From: Pseudomonas duriflava | Lineage (GTDB): Bacteria; Pseudomonadota; Gammaproteobacteria; Pseudomonadales; Pseudomonadaceae | Direction of reading: 5' to 3' | DNA: 36,233 nt | Assembly (NCBI RefSeq): GCF_007830155.1 | Contig: NZ_VLKY01000022.1 | Location: 1 to 36,233, forward strand | In this document: positions 25,133 to 33,782 of the stretch, piece after piece | How the letters are laid out: each line of letters starts with the position of its first letter | How positions within the stretch are numbered: position 1 is the first letter of the stretch | Notes under the pieces: model-generated | What the model saw: the letters and a program-made list of their open reading frames with translations, nothing else | What the model was told of the DNA's origin: nothing | The model's database searches: none | Translations under genes and position numbers: made by a program

Positions 25133-25530
25133 TGGCCGTGCTGCCAGTTCTTGTAGACAAACTCCAAACTGTAACCGTCAGGATCCAGCACATTGGCAGC
25201 GTAATAGTTTGGGTCATAGTGCAAACGTGCTCCCGGCGTGCCATTATCGACAGCACCATGGATTATTGCAGCGGCGTAGGAGGCTTCCACTTCGGTCTTA
25301 CTGTGCGCTACAAAACCTACGTGCACGGTTTGTCCTTTAACAACGCCCTCTCGCAACCAGAAGAACATTCGGCCGTTGGCGCCAAACCCCTTGAGGTCAG
25401 GATGCCCTGACGGGCCATCCTTACCGTCATAGTCCAGGCGAGCGGTGATGCCCAACGGCATCAGGGCTGCCTCGTAAAAACGGATAGAGCGTGCAATGTC
25501 ACTTACGGACAGGAAAATATGATCCAGCAT
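25129..25530 (-). CDS. small VOC-family protein
   Basis: 133-residue single-module VOC protein, paralogous to the one at 22007-22411. It shares LDHI near the start, FYE-AL-PLG after it and NYYAA-VLDPDG near the end. Candidate metal ligands are H4, the His in VHVGF and the Glu in SLEFV. It lies 17 bases after the SDR gene and overlaps the reductase gene by four bases. That an SDR and a VOC of this subtype occur together twice in 4 kb suggests they act on the same or similar compounds. Confidence 0.86.
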   Translation of the reverse strand: MLDHIFLSVSDIARSIRFYEAALMPLGITARLDYDGKDGPSGHPDLKGFGANGRMFFWLREGVVKGQTVHVGFVAHSKTEVEASYAAAIIHGAVDNGTPGARLHYDPNYYAANVLDPDGYSLEFVYKNWQHGQ

Positions 25531-25547
25531 GGCAAATCTCTCGAGTG

Positions 25548-26291
25548 TTAGATGATATAGCCGCCTGCAACTTCAATACTCTGGGCATTGATCCAAGCAC
25601 TATCTTCCGACAGCAGCATGGCGATGACCCTTGCAACGTCCTCTGGCTCACCGACTCGGCCAAGCGCTGTCTGCGCTGCCAGCAGAGCCTCAAACTCATC
25701 ATTTAGCCCTCCGCCAAGCTCAGTACGAATCGCACCTGGCGAAACCGAGTTGGCCCGTATCTGCCGTTCACCAAACTCCTTGGCCATGTAACGGGTGAGA
25801 ACCTCCAGCCCACCCTTGAAGGCTGCGTAGGGCGCCACGCCGGCTGTCGCCACGCGAGTGGTGGCACTGGTCAGGTTGACGATACTTGCGCCCTCCTCCA
25901 TCAATGAAAGCAACAATTGCGTGAGGAAAAAGGGACCTTTTAAATGAATATTAAGCAGGCCATCGAACTGCGACTCCGTCACTGATGCATAAGAAGTAAA
26001 CTGACCATAGCCTGCGTTATTAACCAGACCACTAAGCCTGTCGATACCCCAGTTGGCCTGTAAGGTGAGTAATAGGGTTTCGCGAAAGCTCTGGAAACTA
26101 CTGATCTCCGCCACGTCTAAATTAAGCGCTGCAGCTTTGCCTCCTGCCAGCTCAATACGGCGCACTACAGACTGTGCAGCCTGCGCATTACTCTTGTAAG
26201 TCAGGATGACGCCCATGCCTTGCCGGGCACAGTACTCGGCGGTGCAAGCTCCTATGCCACGGCTGCCGCCGGTAATCAAAATAACGCCCAT
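25548..26291 (-). CDS. SDR-family NAD(P)-dependent oxidoreductase
   Basis: 247-residue classical SDR. T7-GGSRGIG is the cofactor loop, NNAG lies at 91-94 and the catalytic set is S142, Y155 and K159 (YAAFK). The C-terminus reads INAQSIEVAGGYII. GGAG precedes the ATG at 26291 by eight bases. It is the first gene of a three-gene operon (SDR, VOC, reductase) and divergent from an AraC regulator. TAAGAGG/CCTCTTA arms (26310-26316 and 26339-26345) lie in the shared promoter and may be a regulatory site. Confidence 0.93.
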   Translation of the reverse strand: MGVILITGGSRGIGACTAEYCARQGMGVILTYKSNAQAAQSVVRRIELAGGKAAALNLDVAEISSFQSFRETLLLTLQANWGIDRLSGLVNNAGYGQFTSYASVTESQFDGLLNIHLKGPFFLTQLLLSLMEEGASIVNLTSATTRVATAGVAPYAAFKGGLEVLTRYMAKEFGERQIRANSVSPGAIRTELGGGLNDEFEALLAAQTALGRVGEPEDVARVIAMLLSEDSAWINAQSIEVAGGYII

Positions 26292-26420
26292 AGGATGCTC
26301 CGTTGTCGATAAGAGGAGTAACCACAGTAGCCAAAACCCCTCTTACGGACTCAGCCGTTCCTACTCGAAACTTGCCTATTTCTGCTTTTCTCTTGCGCAA
26401 GGCACCCTATCGGGATCAGG

Positions 26421-27323
26421 ATGTCTCTCATGAACAATCAACTCATTGAGCTACGTTCCTTGGCGTCCAAGGCTGAAAATCGTCGGACTGAAACCGGTAT
26501 TCCCCGTGTGGCCATGGTTCAGGGTGAGATTCCAGAGCACATGCTGGCAGCTGTCTACGATCCGATGATCAATCTGATCCTGCAAGGCAGCAAATCGATG
26601 ACCGTTGGCGAACATACACTTCAGTATGACCCGGCGACTTATTTCGTGATGTCTGTCGAACTGCCTGCCGTGGGGGCCGTTCATCCCGCACGTTCAGGCG
26701 AGCCCTATCTCGCCGTCAGTCTGACACTTGACCCGACGGTGCTCTCCACGCTGCTGATGGACCTGCCAATGTTTGTAGGGCATTCTCCAAAGGACGCAGG
26801 GTTTTCAGTGGCCGCCGTGACGCCTGAATTGATGGACGCCTGGGTGCGCATGCTGCGCTTGATGGAGCGTCCCGAGGAAATTGCAGCGCTCGCTCCTGTC
26901 TATGAGCGTGAGATCTTGTATCGTGTATTGCAGGGGCCTCACGGCTGGATGCTGCGAGCAATAGCAGCACCCGATACCGCCCTCGCTCGTGTAAGCCAGG
27001 CTATCCAATGGATCCGTCGAGACTTTGCCGAGCCTATTAGAGTTGAAACCCTTGCTCAACGGGCGGCAATGAGCGTGTCCGCCTTTCACCGCCACTTCAA
27101 AGCTGTGACCACATTAAGTCCGCTGCAATATCAAAAGCGGGTGCGGCTTTTACAGGCTAGAACACTTCTCTTAGCTGGAGCTAAAAACGTCACGGGCGCT
27201 GCTTTCGAAGTGGGCTATGAAAGCGCAACACAGTTTAGTCGTGATTACACGCGAGTATTTGGTCTTCCTCCGCTAAGGGATACCGCAAGGATTCAGGGTG
27301 AGACACGAGAACAAAAAAGTTAA
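26421..27323 (+). CDS. AraC-family regulator with AraC_N (PF06719-type) sensing domain
   Basis: 300 residues (297 if the ATG at 26430 is used; AGGA lies about eight bases before it, so both starts are possible). The N-terminal half (PEHMLAAVYDPMINLILQGSK, then SVELPAVGAV) is the AraC-type N-terminal domain seen in YqhC. The C-terminal half has two helix-turn-helix units (IRVETLAQRAAMSVSAFHRH and NVTGAAFEVGYESATQFSRD). YqhC activates aldehyde-reductase genes in response to aldehydes. The divergent SDR operon makes a similar aldehyde- or ketone-responsive role reasonable, but it is inferred. Confidence 0.92.
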   Translation: MSLMNNQLIELRSLASKAENRRTETGIPRVAMVQGEIPEHMLAAVYDPMINLILQGSKSMTVGEHTLQYDPATYFVMSVELPAVGAVHPARSGEPYLAVSLTLDPTVLSTLLMDLPMFVGHSPKDAGFSVAAVTPELMDAWVRMLRLMERPEEIAALAPVYEREILYRVLQGPHGWMLRAIAAPDTALARVSQAIQWIRRDFAEPIRVETLAQRAAMSVSAFHRHFKAVTTLSPLQYQKRVRLLQARTLLLAGAKNVTGAAFEVGYESATQFSRDYTRVFGLPPLRDTARIQGETREQKS

Positions 27324-27841
27324 AAATAATACAGCAGTAATTGCTCTACACACTTATCGCTAGCATGCCCTCGTCACGGCAAGCATCGCATCATTGACGC
27401 CAAACAGCTTCACACCCGTACCAAACAGCGTAAGAAAACGCCACACAGAAAGACAAGGAAGAATTGATCACCAGAATCGAAGCGCTGGTCAATGACGAGA
27501 CCCGCAAGTTCAGGCGCATCCCCTGGGACCAAACACCTAGCATTACGGCTGAAGCTACTTAAAGGCGGCCTGACAGGATGTAATACCAATAGCGCCAAGC
27601 ACCGCCAGGCACTGGATAAAGGCTGCAACCGAGAAAAATGCCAAAGTAGCCTGGTTGATCAAAGTTGCTCGAAGGCGATTAACCAACGCTATGCCTAGAT
27701 TGCTCACAATACTTCTAAAGGAAAAGAGAAAATAGTGGTTGTCACCAGGTGTGAGCCCTACGGCGCACCGCCAATCGCGAAACGACAGCGAAGCGCCTGT
27801 AACGCGTCCGCTAGCCCCTCGCCCAGGTGGATGAAGCCAGC
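27324..27841. other. gene remnants between AraC regulator and deaminase operon
   Basis: No intact gene. On the plus strand a basic, lysine-rich reading around 27375-27450 and a following open stretch to the TAA at 27560-27562 (ELITRIEALVNDETRKF) look like two pieces of one decayed gene in different frames; I do not recognise it. On the minus strand there is a possible membrane-transporter tail, listed separately. Confidence 0.35.
27555..27725 (-). pseudogene. possible MFS transporter C-terminal remnant
   Basis: The minus strand reads FRSIVSNLGIALVNRLRATL and then a hydrophobic segment (LAFFSVAAFIQCLAVLGAIG) ending at a stop at 27555-27557. The layout resembles the last two helices of DHA2-type drug:H+ transporters. 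There is no proper start and upstream codons in this frame are not transporter-like. Weak evidence. Confidence 0.25.
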
Positions 27842-29278
27842 TCAAGGCAGTGTCTCGGCCCGCATTTTCAAACGCACCACTGCTTCACGTGCCAGCCAGC
27901 CGAGCTCGGCCATGTCAAGCCCGGGGATGCAGTCGTCCTCAACCACTCTGCGCCCACCTACCAGCAGCGCCTGCAGGCGGGCACGACCGCCGCTCGCAAT
28001 GGGTCCGATGGCTGGTTCGTGCAGGCCAAAATAGCGCGGGTCGTCCAGCCGGTAGATCGCCAGATCCGCCGCCTGGCCAACGTCCAGCGTGCCGACCGCC
28101 TCGAGCCCAAGTACTCGTGCGCCTCCGGCGGTGCCCCAGCGCAGCACATCCTCGATGCTGGCAGCATCTGCACCGCCCTCGAACTCGCCGCCAGCATACC
28201 GCGGCTTAGCCTGCTCGCCCTTGCGCGCACGCTGCAGCAGCCAGGCCGCATGAGCTTCCGACAGCATATCTGCGGCCTCGTTGGAAGCAGCACCGTCTAC
28301 CCCAAGCGAGACCGCGACGCCTGCCGCTTCCAGTGCCGGCAGGTCGGCGATACCGCTGCCCAGGCGGCCGTTGCTTTGCGGGCAACTGGCGATGCCAGTT
28401 CCAGTTTCGCCAAGCAGACGGATTTCCTCGGGGAGCAGCTTTACTAGGTGGGCGAACCACACGTCCGGACCGATCCAGTCCTGCTCGGCGCAGAATTGTA
28501 CCGGCGTCATGCCGAACTTGCCGCGCGCCGTGTCCAAGTAGTCGACAGTTTCTGAAAGGTGGCTGTGCAGGCGGATACCCAGGTAGCGGGCGGTTTTTGC
28601 CGTCTCGCGTAGTTGCTCGGGGGTGGTTGAATGCAGCGCGGTGGTCGGTGCCATCACCACGCGGCGCCAGGCATTGCTGGCAGGATCATGATAGGCGGCA
28701 ACCAGCCGCTCGACGTCGGCCAGGTAGTCGTCGAAACGCTCTGGGCGCAGCGCCTTCGGCAGTTCGGTTTCGAGCTGACGGGTCTGGGTGGCACCACCGC
28801 GGCAGAGTACGAAGCGCACGCCTAGGGCTTCGGCCTCCTCGAACAAGATGGCCGCGCTATCAAACGGCATGCCAGGGTAATACAGGTAATGATGGTCAGC
28901 GACAGTGCCGCAGCCCGAGCGGACCAGCTCAACCAGGCCGATGCGTGCGGCAAGGCGAAAGCTGTCCTCGTCAAAAGCCGCGCGAAAGCGGTAAGGCGTG
29001 GCCGCCAGCCAAGGCGTCAGTGTCTGATTCAGACCGCGTGGCTCGCCCTTGAGCAGTGATTGGAACAAGTGATGGTGGGTATTGACCCAGGCCGGGTAGA
29101 TCACACAGTCGCGGGCGTCGATGACAGCTTCGTCCGCCTCCGGCTCCAGCGTGCCCAAAGCCGCGACGCGGCCATCGCGAATGCGGATGTCCGGCCCCGC
29201 GTGACGCGCCGCATCACCAGGCATACCAGTAAGGATGGCGCTGGCGCTGCGGATCAGCCAGTTGGTGTTTGTATGCAT
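27842..29278 (-). CDS. 8-oxoguanine/guanine deaminase-like amidohydrolase
   Basis: 478-residue metal-dependent hydrolase of the cytosine/guanine deaminase group. The metal-binding H68-x-H70 lies in WVNTHHHLFQ. SGCGTVADHHYLY, the third ligand His with catalytic Glu in HSHLSET, and the late Asp in LGVDGAASNEAADM follow in the expected order. DHHYLY and GTGIASCPQSNGRL-SGI closely resemble the P. aeruginosa 8-oxoguanine deaminase PA0142 as I recall it. It is the last gene of the ABC/Rieske operon, 91 bases after the permease. It would release ammonia from an aminated purine, pyrimidine or similar ring. The exact substrate is not established; triazine-type hydrolases are an alternative. Confidence 0.88.
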   Translation of the reverse strand: MHTNTNWLIRSASAILTGMPGDAARHAGPDIRIRDGRVAALGTLEPEADEAVIDARDCVIYPAWVNTHHHLFQSLLKGEPRGLNQTLTPWLAATPYRFRAAFDEDSFRLAARIGLVELVRSGCGTVADHHYLYYPGMPFDSAAILFEEAEALGVRFVLCRGGATQTRQLETELPKALRPERFDDYLADVERLVAAYHDPASNAWRRVVMAPTTALHSTTPEQLRETAKTARYLGIRLHSHLSETVDYLDTARGKFGMTPVQFCAEQDWIGPDVWFAHLVKLLPEEIRLLGETGTGIASCPQSNGRLGSGIADLPALEAAGVAVSLGVDGAASNEAADMLSEAHAAWLLQRARKGEQAKPRYAGGEFEGGADAASIEDVLRWGTAGGARVLGLEAVGTLDVGQAADLAIYRLDDPRYFGLHEPAIGPIASGGRARLQALLVGGRRVVEDDCIPGLDMAELGWLAREAVVRLKMRAETLP

Positions 29279-29369
29279 GGTGTCTCTATTCAGTTGGTGT
29301 TGGCTCGTGGTCGAAATCGCTTCTACAGGATTTGGAGTTCACGCTTTCAGCTTCCATTTTTCAGCTGCC

Positions 29370-30179
29370 CTACCGTCCTCCCTGCTCACTCTCGTGCCAA
29401 TGCCCCAAGCTGACCCGCGCCAGCATGGCCATCAGGCTGAACAGCAGCACGCCGGCCAGCGCGATGAGAAAGAGCGCGGCGAACAAGCGAGGGATGTTCA
29501 GCTGGAAGCCGGCCTGCAGAATCTGGTACGCCAACCCGGCGCTCGTGCCGCCGGTGCCGGCGACGAACTCGGCAACCACTGCGCCAATTAGCGCCAGCCC
29601 AGAGGCGATGCGCAGGCCGCCGAAGAAATACGGCAAGGCGCTGGGAATGCGCAGCCGCAGCAGCGTCTGCCAGCGGCTGGCACGGTTCAGGCGAAACAGG
29701 TTGAGTAACCCTGGGTTGACACTGCGCAGGCCTAGTACCGTATTAGATATGATCGGAAAAATCGCCACCAGTGTCGCGCAGATGGTCAGCGCCAGCGTGG
29801 TGTTACTTACCCAGATGATAATCAGCGGCGCGATGGCCACTACCGGGGTCACCTGGAGCAGGATGGCGTAGGGAAACAGACTGGCCTCGATTACCCGGTT
29901 CTGTACGAACAGAAACGCGGCGATTACACCGAGTACCACTGCCAGGGTGAACGAGAGCAAGGTGATCTTTAGCGTGACCAGCAGCGCACCGAGCAGCATA
30001 GGTCCGTCTGTGATCAGCGCGCGGCCTATGTCCAGCGGCGTTGGTACCAAATAGGTTGGTACCTTCAGCGTTACGCACAGTACTTGCCAGAGGGCCAGCA
30101 GTATAAGGCCAACAAGGAACGGCGCAGCGATGCGCTGCACGTGCGGGTCGGCCATCAGGGGTCGAGCGGAGTTATTCAT
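29370..30179 (-). CDS. ABC transporter permease (nitrate/taurine/NMT1 type)
   Basis: 269-residue inner-membrane permease with about six hydrophobic helices. The ATPase-contact loop is in NRASRWQTLLRLRIPSALPY, followed by FFGGLRIASGLALIGAVVAE, standard for SsuC/TauC/ThiX-like proteins. I start at the ATG at 30179, which has AGAGGTGA upstream and overlaps the ATPase stop by eight bases. An earlier in-frame start would lie wholly within the ATPase gene. It forms one importer with the ATPase and NMT1-like binding protein of the same operon. Confidence 0.92.
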   Translation of the reverse strand: MNNSARPLMADPHVQRIAAPFLVGLILLALWQVLCVTLKVPTYLVPTPLDIGRALITDGPMLLGALLVTLKITLLSFTLAVVLGVIAAFLFVQNRVIEASLFPYAILLQVTPVVAIAPLIIIWVSNTTLALTICATLVAIFPIISNTVLGLRSVNPGLLNLFRLNRASRWQTLLRLRIPSALPYFFGGLRIASGLALIGAVVAEFVAGTGGTSAGLAYQILQAGFQLNIPRLFAALFLIALAGVLLFSLMAMLARVSLGHWHESEQGGR

Positions 30180-31029
30180 GGTCGTCACCTCTGAGGCCCT
30201 GGCTGGCATTGGCTTCGGCGAGTAGCGCAGAGAGCCTTGCGCACTGCTCGATAAAGGGGCCGGAAATACGGAAGGCCTCGTCGCGTTCCTTGGGGCCCTC
30301 GATTTTGACATCGGCCAGCACCCGTCCCGGTCGCGCGCCCATCACCACCACGCGCGAGGAGAGGAACACCGCCTCGTAGATACTGTGGGTAACAAACACT
30401 ACGGTCAGGTCGCGCGACTGCCAGAGGTCACGCAGATCGCTGTCCAGGCGGTTGCGGGTAAACTCGTCGAGCGCGCCAAAGGGTTCGTCCATCAGCAGCA
30501 GGTTTGGCTGCACCACCAGGGCGCGGGCGATCGAGGCACGCATCTGCATGCCGCCGGACAGCTCGCGCGGATAGACGCCGCCGAATTTGCCTAGGCCGAC
30601 CAGCGCCAGCGCAGCTTGCACTCGCACGTTACCCTCGTCCTTCGGTACGCCGGCCAGGTCCAGCGGCAGACGGGTATTGTCGGCGACCTTCGCCCACGGC
30701 ATCAGGGTGGCTTCCTGAAATACCATGGCCATGCGCTGGCCAGGCTGGTCGGCGTCCAAATTGCCCTTGCCCCACCAGCGCATATGCCCGGCTGAAGGGG
30801 ACTCCAGGCCGGCAAACATTTTTAGCAGCGTGCTCTTGCCGCAACCGGAAGGGCCAAGCAGCGAGACGAATTCGCCGCGCTCGATCGACAGCTTTAGGCG
30901 CTGCAGCGCCTGGGTGCCGTTGGGGTAGATTTTCTCCACCTGGTTAGCCAGCAATACCGGCAGCGTCGCCTCGCAGGGCGCTCCAGGCTCAGGCTGGACC
31001 GTATCTATGGAAAGAGTGTGCATCAGCAT
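30172..31029 (-). CDS. ABC transporter ATP-binding protein (SsuB/TauB/ThiZ type)
   Basis: 285-residue ATPase. Walker A is G59-PSGCGKST, the Q-loop is MVFQEATLMPW, the signature LSGGMQMRASIARAL is followed by LLLMDEPFGALDEFTR (Walker B and D-loop), and the switch His is in FVTHSIYEA. All are typical of nitrate/sulfonate/NMT1-type importers. GGGAG lies about nine bases before the ATG at 31029; an ATG two codons later is an alternative. A 90-base gap separates it from the Rieske gene upstream. Confidence 0.94.
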   Translation of the reverse strand: MLMHTLSIDTVQPEPGAPCEATLPVLLANQVEKIYPNGTQALQRLKLSIERGEFVSLLGPSGCGKSTLLKMFAGLESPSAGHMRWWGKGNLDADQPGQRMAMVFQEATLMPWAKVADNTRLPLDLAGVPKDEGNVRVQAALALVGLGKFGGVYPRELSGGMQMRASIARALVVQPNLLLMDEPFGALDEFTRNRLDSDLRDLWQSRDLTVVFVTHSIYEAVFLSSRVVVMGARPGRVLADVKIEGPKERDEAFRISGPFIEQCARLSALLAEANASQGLRGDDHE

Positions 31030-31119
31030 GGTGGCGTACTCCCGTTAGGTGCGCGATGGCCTGCTCAGCCTGCCGCGCGACTGACGATCTGCATGGATCG
31101 GTCCCGTTTCTGGCATATG

Positions 31120-32145
31120 TCAGACAGTCAGAAATACTTCGCTTTCGCCGTGTGTCTCCAGCAATGCCAGCAATTGCTTGCGGATAACCAGCCCCGGTTT
31201 GTCTGAGGGCATGTGGAATTCCCTCCGGCGGCGGGTATCAATGCAGGCGTCGTATTCGGTGGCTTCAAGAATCTCACGGTCTTCGGCGGTGATGGCGGCA
31301 TCCCAATCGATCAGCTCCTGGGTCGAGCACTGTTCCTCGCAATCGTTGCGGTACAACCACTGCACCAGCATCAGGCGGCCGTCATCAATCGGCGTGGCAC
31401 AGTTGTAGATGATGTGGTGGATGCCGCTGTCAGGGTACATGCAGCCGAAACGCCGCGAGAACGGCAGGTAGTAGCGGTTGATCAGATGCCGCCGGGTAAC
31501 CGGCTCGGTGCTACCAGTAATACGGAAACTTGCCTCAGGATTACGGATCGGTACCACCGTCTCGGCCTCGAAGCCGTAGTCGGTCTCACGGAATTCGTAT
31601 CTCGACGGCCTGGGCTGGTCGAACAGGCCGAAATTGGCCTTGTGCACAAAGGAGAAGTGCGAGTTGTCAAAGGAATTCTCCATCACCCGTAGCGGGCTGG
31701 TCTTCCATTCCTCGTAGAACTGAAAGATGCGCCGGTAGCCGGGCGCCCCGTCCTCGGGAAACTCCGGAATCGGTTGTAGCGGGTCGCCCAAGGCGACCCA
31801 GACGTAGCCGTAACGATCCTGGCAGTGAAAGCTCTCGACCCTGGCGCCCGGTGGAATCATGCCTTCAGGATTCTGAGGGATCTTCACGCATTTGCCGCTG
31901 CAGTCGTATTCCCAGCCGTGGTAGCCGCAGGCCAGATTTCCGCCTTCGCTGATGAAGCCCTTCGACAGCCTGGCGGTGCGGTGGCAGCAGCGGTCGCGCA
32001 TCGCCACCGGGGTGCCGTCGGGCGCTTGCCACAGCACCAACGCCTCGCCGAGCAGGGTGAAAGACTGCGGGCCCTCGGCCAGTTTCGCAGTGGGCATCAA
32101 CGCATACCAGAAGCGGCGCAGGACGGGTTGTTGGGTTACTAGCAT
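31120..32145 (-). CDS. Rieske [2Fe-2S] mononuclear-iron oxygenase, alpha subunit
   Basis: 341-residue oxygenase that hydroxylates or demethylates a small molecule using O2 and electrons from a reductase. The Rieske cluster ligands are C53-x-H55 and C73-G-Y-H76. The mononuclear iron site reads N157-x2-D160-x2-H163-x4-H168, all intact. Size and layout match single-component oxygenase subunits such as VanA and the methylxanthine N-demethylases NdmA/NdmB. The ATG at 32145 has GAGGAGA upstream. No reductase gene lies in this operon, so electrons must come from elsewhere. Between an NMT1-type binding protein and a purine-type deaminase, it probably oxidises or N-demethylates the imported ring compound. 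Confidence 0.92.
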   Translation of the reverse strand: MLVTQQPVLRRFWYALMPTAKLAEGPQSFTLLGEALVLWQAPDGTPVAMRDRCCHRTARLSKGFISEGGNLACGYHGWEYDCSGKCVKIPQNPEGMIPPGARVESFHCQDRYGYVWVALGDPLQPIPEFPEDGAPGYRRIFQFYEEWKTSPLRVMENSFDNSHFSFVHKANFGLFDQPRPSRYEFRETDYGFEAETVVPIRNPEASFRITGSTEPVTRRHLINRYYLPFSRRFGCMYPDSGIHHIIYNCATPIDDGRLMLVQWLYRNDCEEQCSTQELIDWDAAITAEDREILEATEYDACIDTRRRREFHMPSDKPGLVIRKQLLALLETHGESEVFLTV

Positions 32146-32191
32146 GACTCTCTCCTCATTGATCGGGGGCGCGTACGAATCACGGTCGGGC

Positions 32192-33186
32192 TCAGGGCAG
32201 CACCTTGTTGGCGCCGTGGACGAAGCGCAGGTCATAGCCCTGCCTGAAATCCACGGCCTTGCCAAGCAGGCCGGCCTCGACCATGTAGTCGCGGGTCGAC
32301 TGCCAACGCGCATCGGTCATGACGCCAATGCCAGAGGAGGCCGCGTCGCCACCGGTGACTAGTTGGAACTCCTTCATCCGCTCAATACCCCATGCGATCT
32401 GCGCATCTTCCATGTTTGGATTGTCCTGCTTGATTAACGCATTGCCCGGCGTCGGGTTCGCTAGGTAGCGCTTCCAACCTTCCATGGTTGCGTCATAGAA
32501 GCGCTGCAACACCTCGGGGCGCGACGGGTCACTAACGTCGAGCCATAAGGCGGGTAACCGTGGTCGGCGAACAGGTAGAAATTGGCCTCTACGCCCTGCT
32601 GGCGGGCTTGGAACAGCTCGGAACTGGCGTAGGCCTGTTGTGCTGTATTCGGGTCGGCGAAGAACGGCTGCAGGTTGAAGGTGTAGGGCCGGGTCTGGCT
32701 GTCCGACAGCCCATGCTTGGCCTTGAGCCAAGGCCACCAAGACGTCTGTCCAGAGGTAGCGACAAGGATGGTCTTGTCCTTTAGGCTGTCAAGGCCCTTG
32801 ACGTCGGCGTGAGTCAGCAGCCCCTGCGGGTCGCCCTGGAAGCAGGCACCGATGGCCACCACCGGCAGGCCCTGCTCAAGGTTCTTCAGCACTTGGAAGT
32901 CGTAGCCGACAATCACGTCAGCCTTGCGTGCGACCAGCAGCTGCATACCGTTTACCTGCGGGCCACCCATTTTCAAAGTCACGTCCAGTCCGTGCCTGTC
33001 ATAAATACCCTCGGCCACCGCCTGGTAGAAGCCGCCGTGCTCGGCCTGGGCATACCAGGAGGTGAGTAGCGTAAGCTTGTCGTTGGCCTGTACCGTGGCG
33101 GCCGCCAGCAGCGTGGCCGGTAGTATTGTCCAACGGGCCAGCGTCCACAGAACGGACACGAGGCGTCCCGATTTCATCGTTTTCAT
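32192..33186 (-). CDS. NMT1/THI5-like ABC substrate-binding protein, apparent frameshift
   Basis: Periplasmic binding protein. From the ATG at 33186 (GGAGAC about eight bases upstream) there is a signal peptide (LARWTILPATLLAAATVQA), then TLLTSWYAQAEHGGFYQAVAEGIY, the hallmark of NMT1/ThiY-like proteins for pyrimidines, purines and related heterocycles. The frame continues through FYLFADHGYPPYGSTLV and is then lost. The rest of the protein (PEVLQRFYDATMEGWKRYL to the TGA at 32192) is in another frame. The change lies between about 32513 and 32545; one extra base in the short C-run there would rejoin the parts. It is either a sequencing indel or an inactivating mutation. The rest of the operon is intact. 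Confidence 0.8.
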
Positions 33187-33466
33187 TGGATGTCTCCATG
33201 GGTAAGGCACGGTGAAGTCGCTAAGCGTCCAAAGCGTCGATCGACCGAAAGGGGTGAAACAGAATGGAGCGACTGCAGCCGATGTCTCGGCGCCGGACTA
33301 TAGGAAGGAATGAGCGACGCATCTCTGCGCATGGCGGTAGACCTCTCCTGTCGAGCCCTGGGGGCATGAACAAAGCACCCTTAAATGGGGTGTGCGACTA
33401 ATAGGTGGCCGCAAGAGCAATGTCCCGCGCCGGGGGCGCTAACCGCTTCTACTCATAGGATGATCA

Positions 33467-33482
33467 GGCAGGAACTGTGCCA
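33467..33482 (-). promoter_or_regulatory. candidate sigma-54 promoter for the Rieske/deaminase operon
   Basis: On the minus strand the bases read TGGCACAGTTCCTGCC. They match the -24/-12 consensus (TGGCAC-N5-TTGC), with the required ten bases between GG and GC and one mismatch in the -12 element. It lies about 280 bases upstream of the binding-protein start and points at it. Sigma-54 control would suit a nitrogen-scavenging operon. No convincing activator site was found. Confidence 0.5.
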
Positions 33483-33782
33483 GGTTATTATGGGCGTGCC
33501 CTTGGGACTTGCGCGATTTGATGCAAGCTGCATAGCTGACGTACCGGCCAGCTTTCGTGCATGAGTAGGCTTCTTGTTCGACTAGCCGTGCGACGCCCGG
33601 GGCCAGCAAAGAAGCGCTGCGTAGTTGGGCAGCCTAGCCCGCTCTGAAGCAGTTTTGGTGCACACTGGCCCACGGCGCTGGCCGATACGGGGACCGAGCG
33701 GAACTACACATCGCGGAGCCATAGATTATGAGGTATCTGGGAGGTGAAATTGCTGAACAACCCAAGCACTGACCAGTGCCTT

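Noticed and set aside
27842-29052. Long plus-strand readings opposite the deaminase gene
   Set aside because: They are antisense images of a clear deaminase gene with intact motifs and have no domain features of their own.
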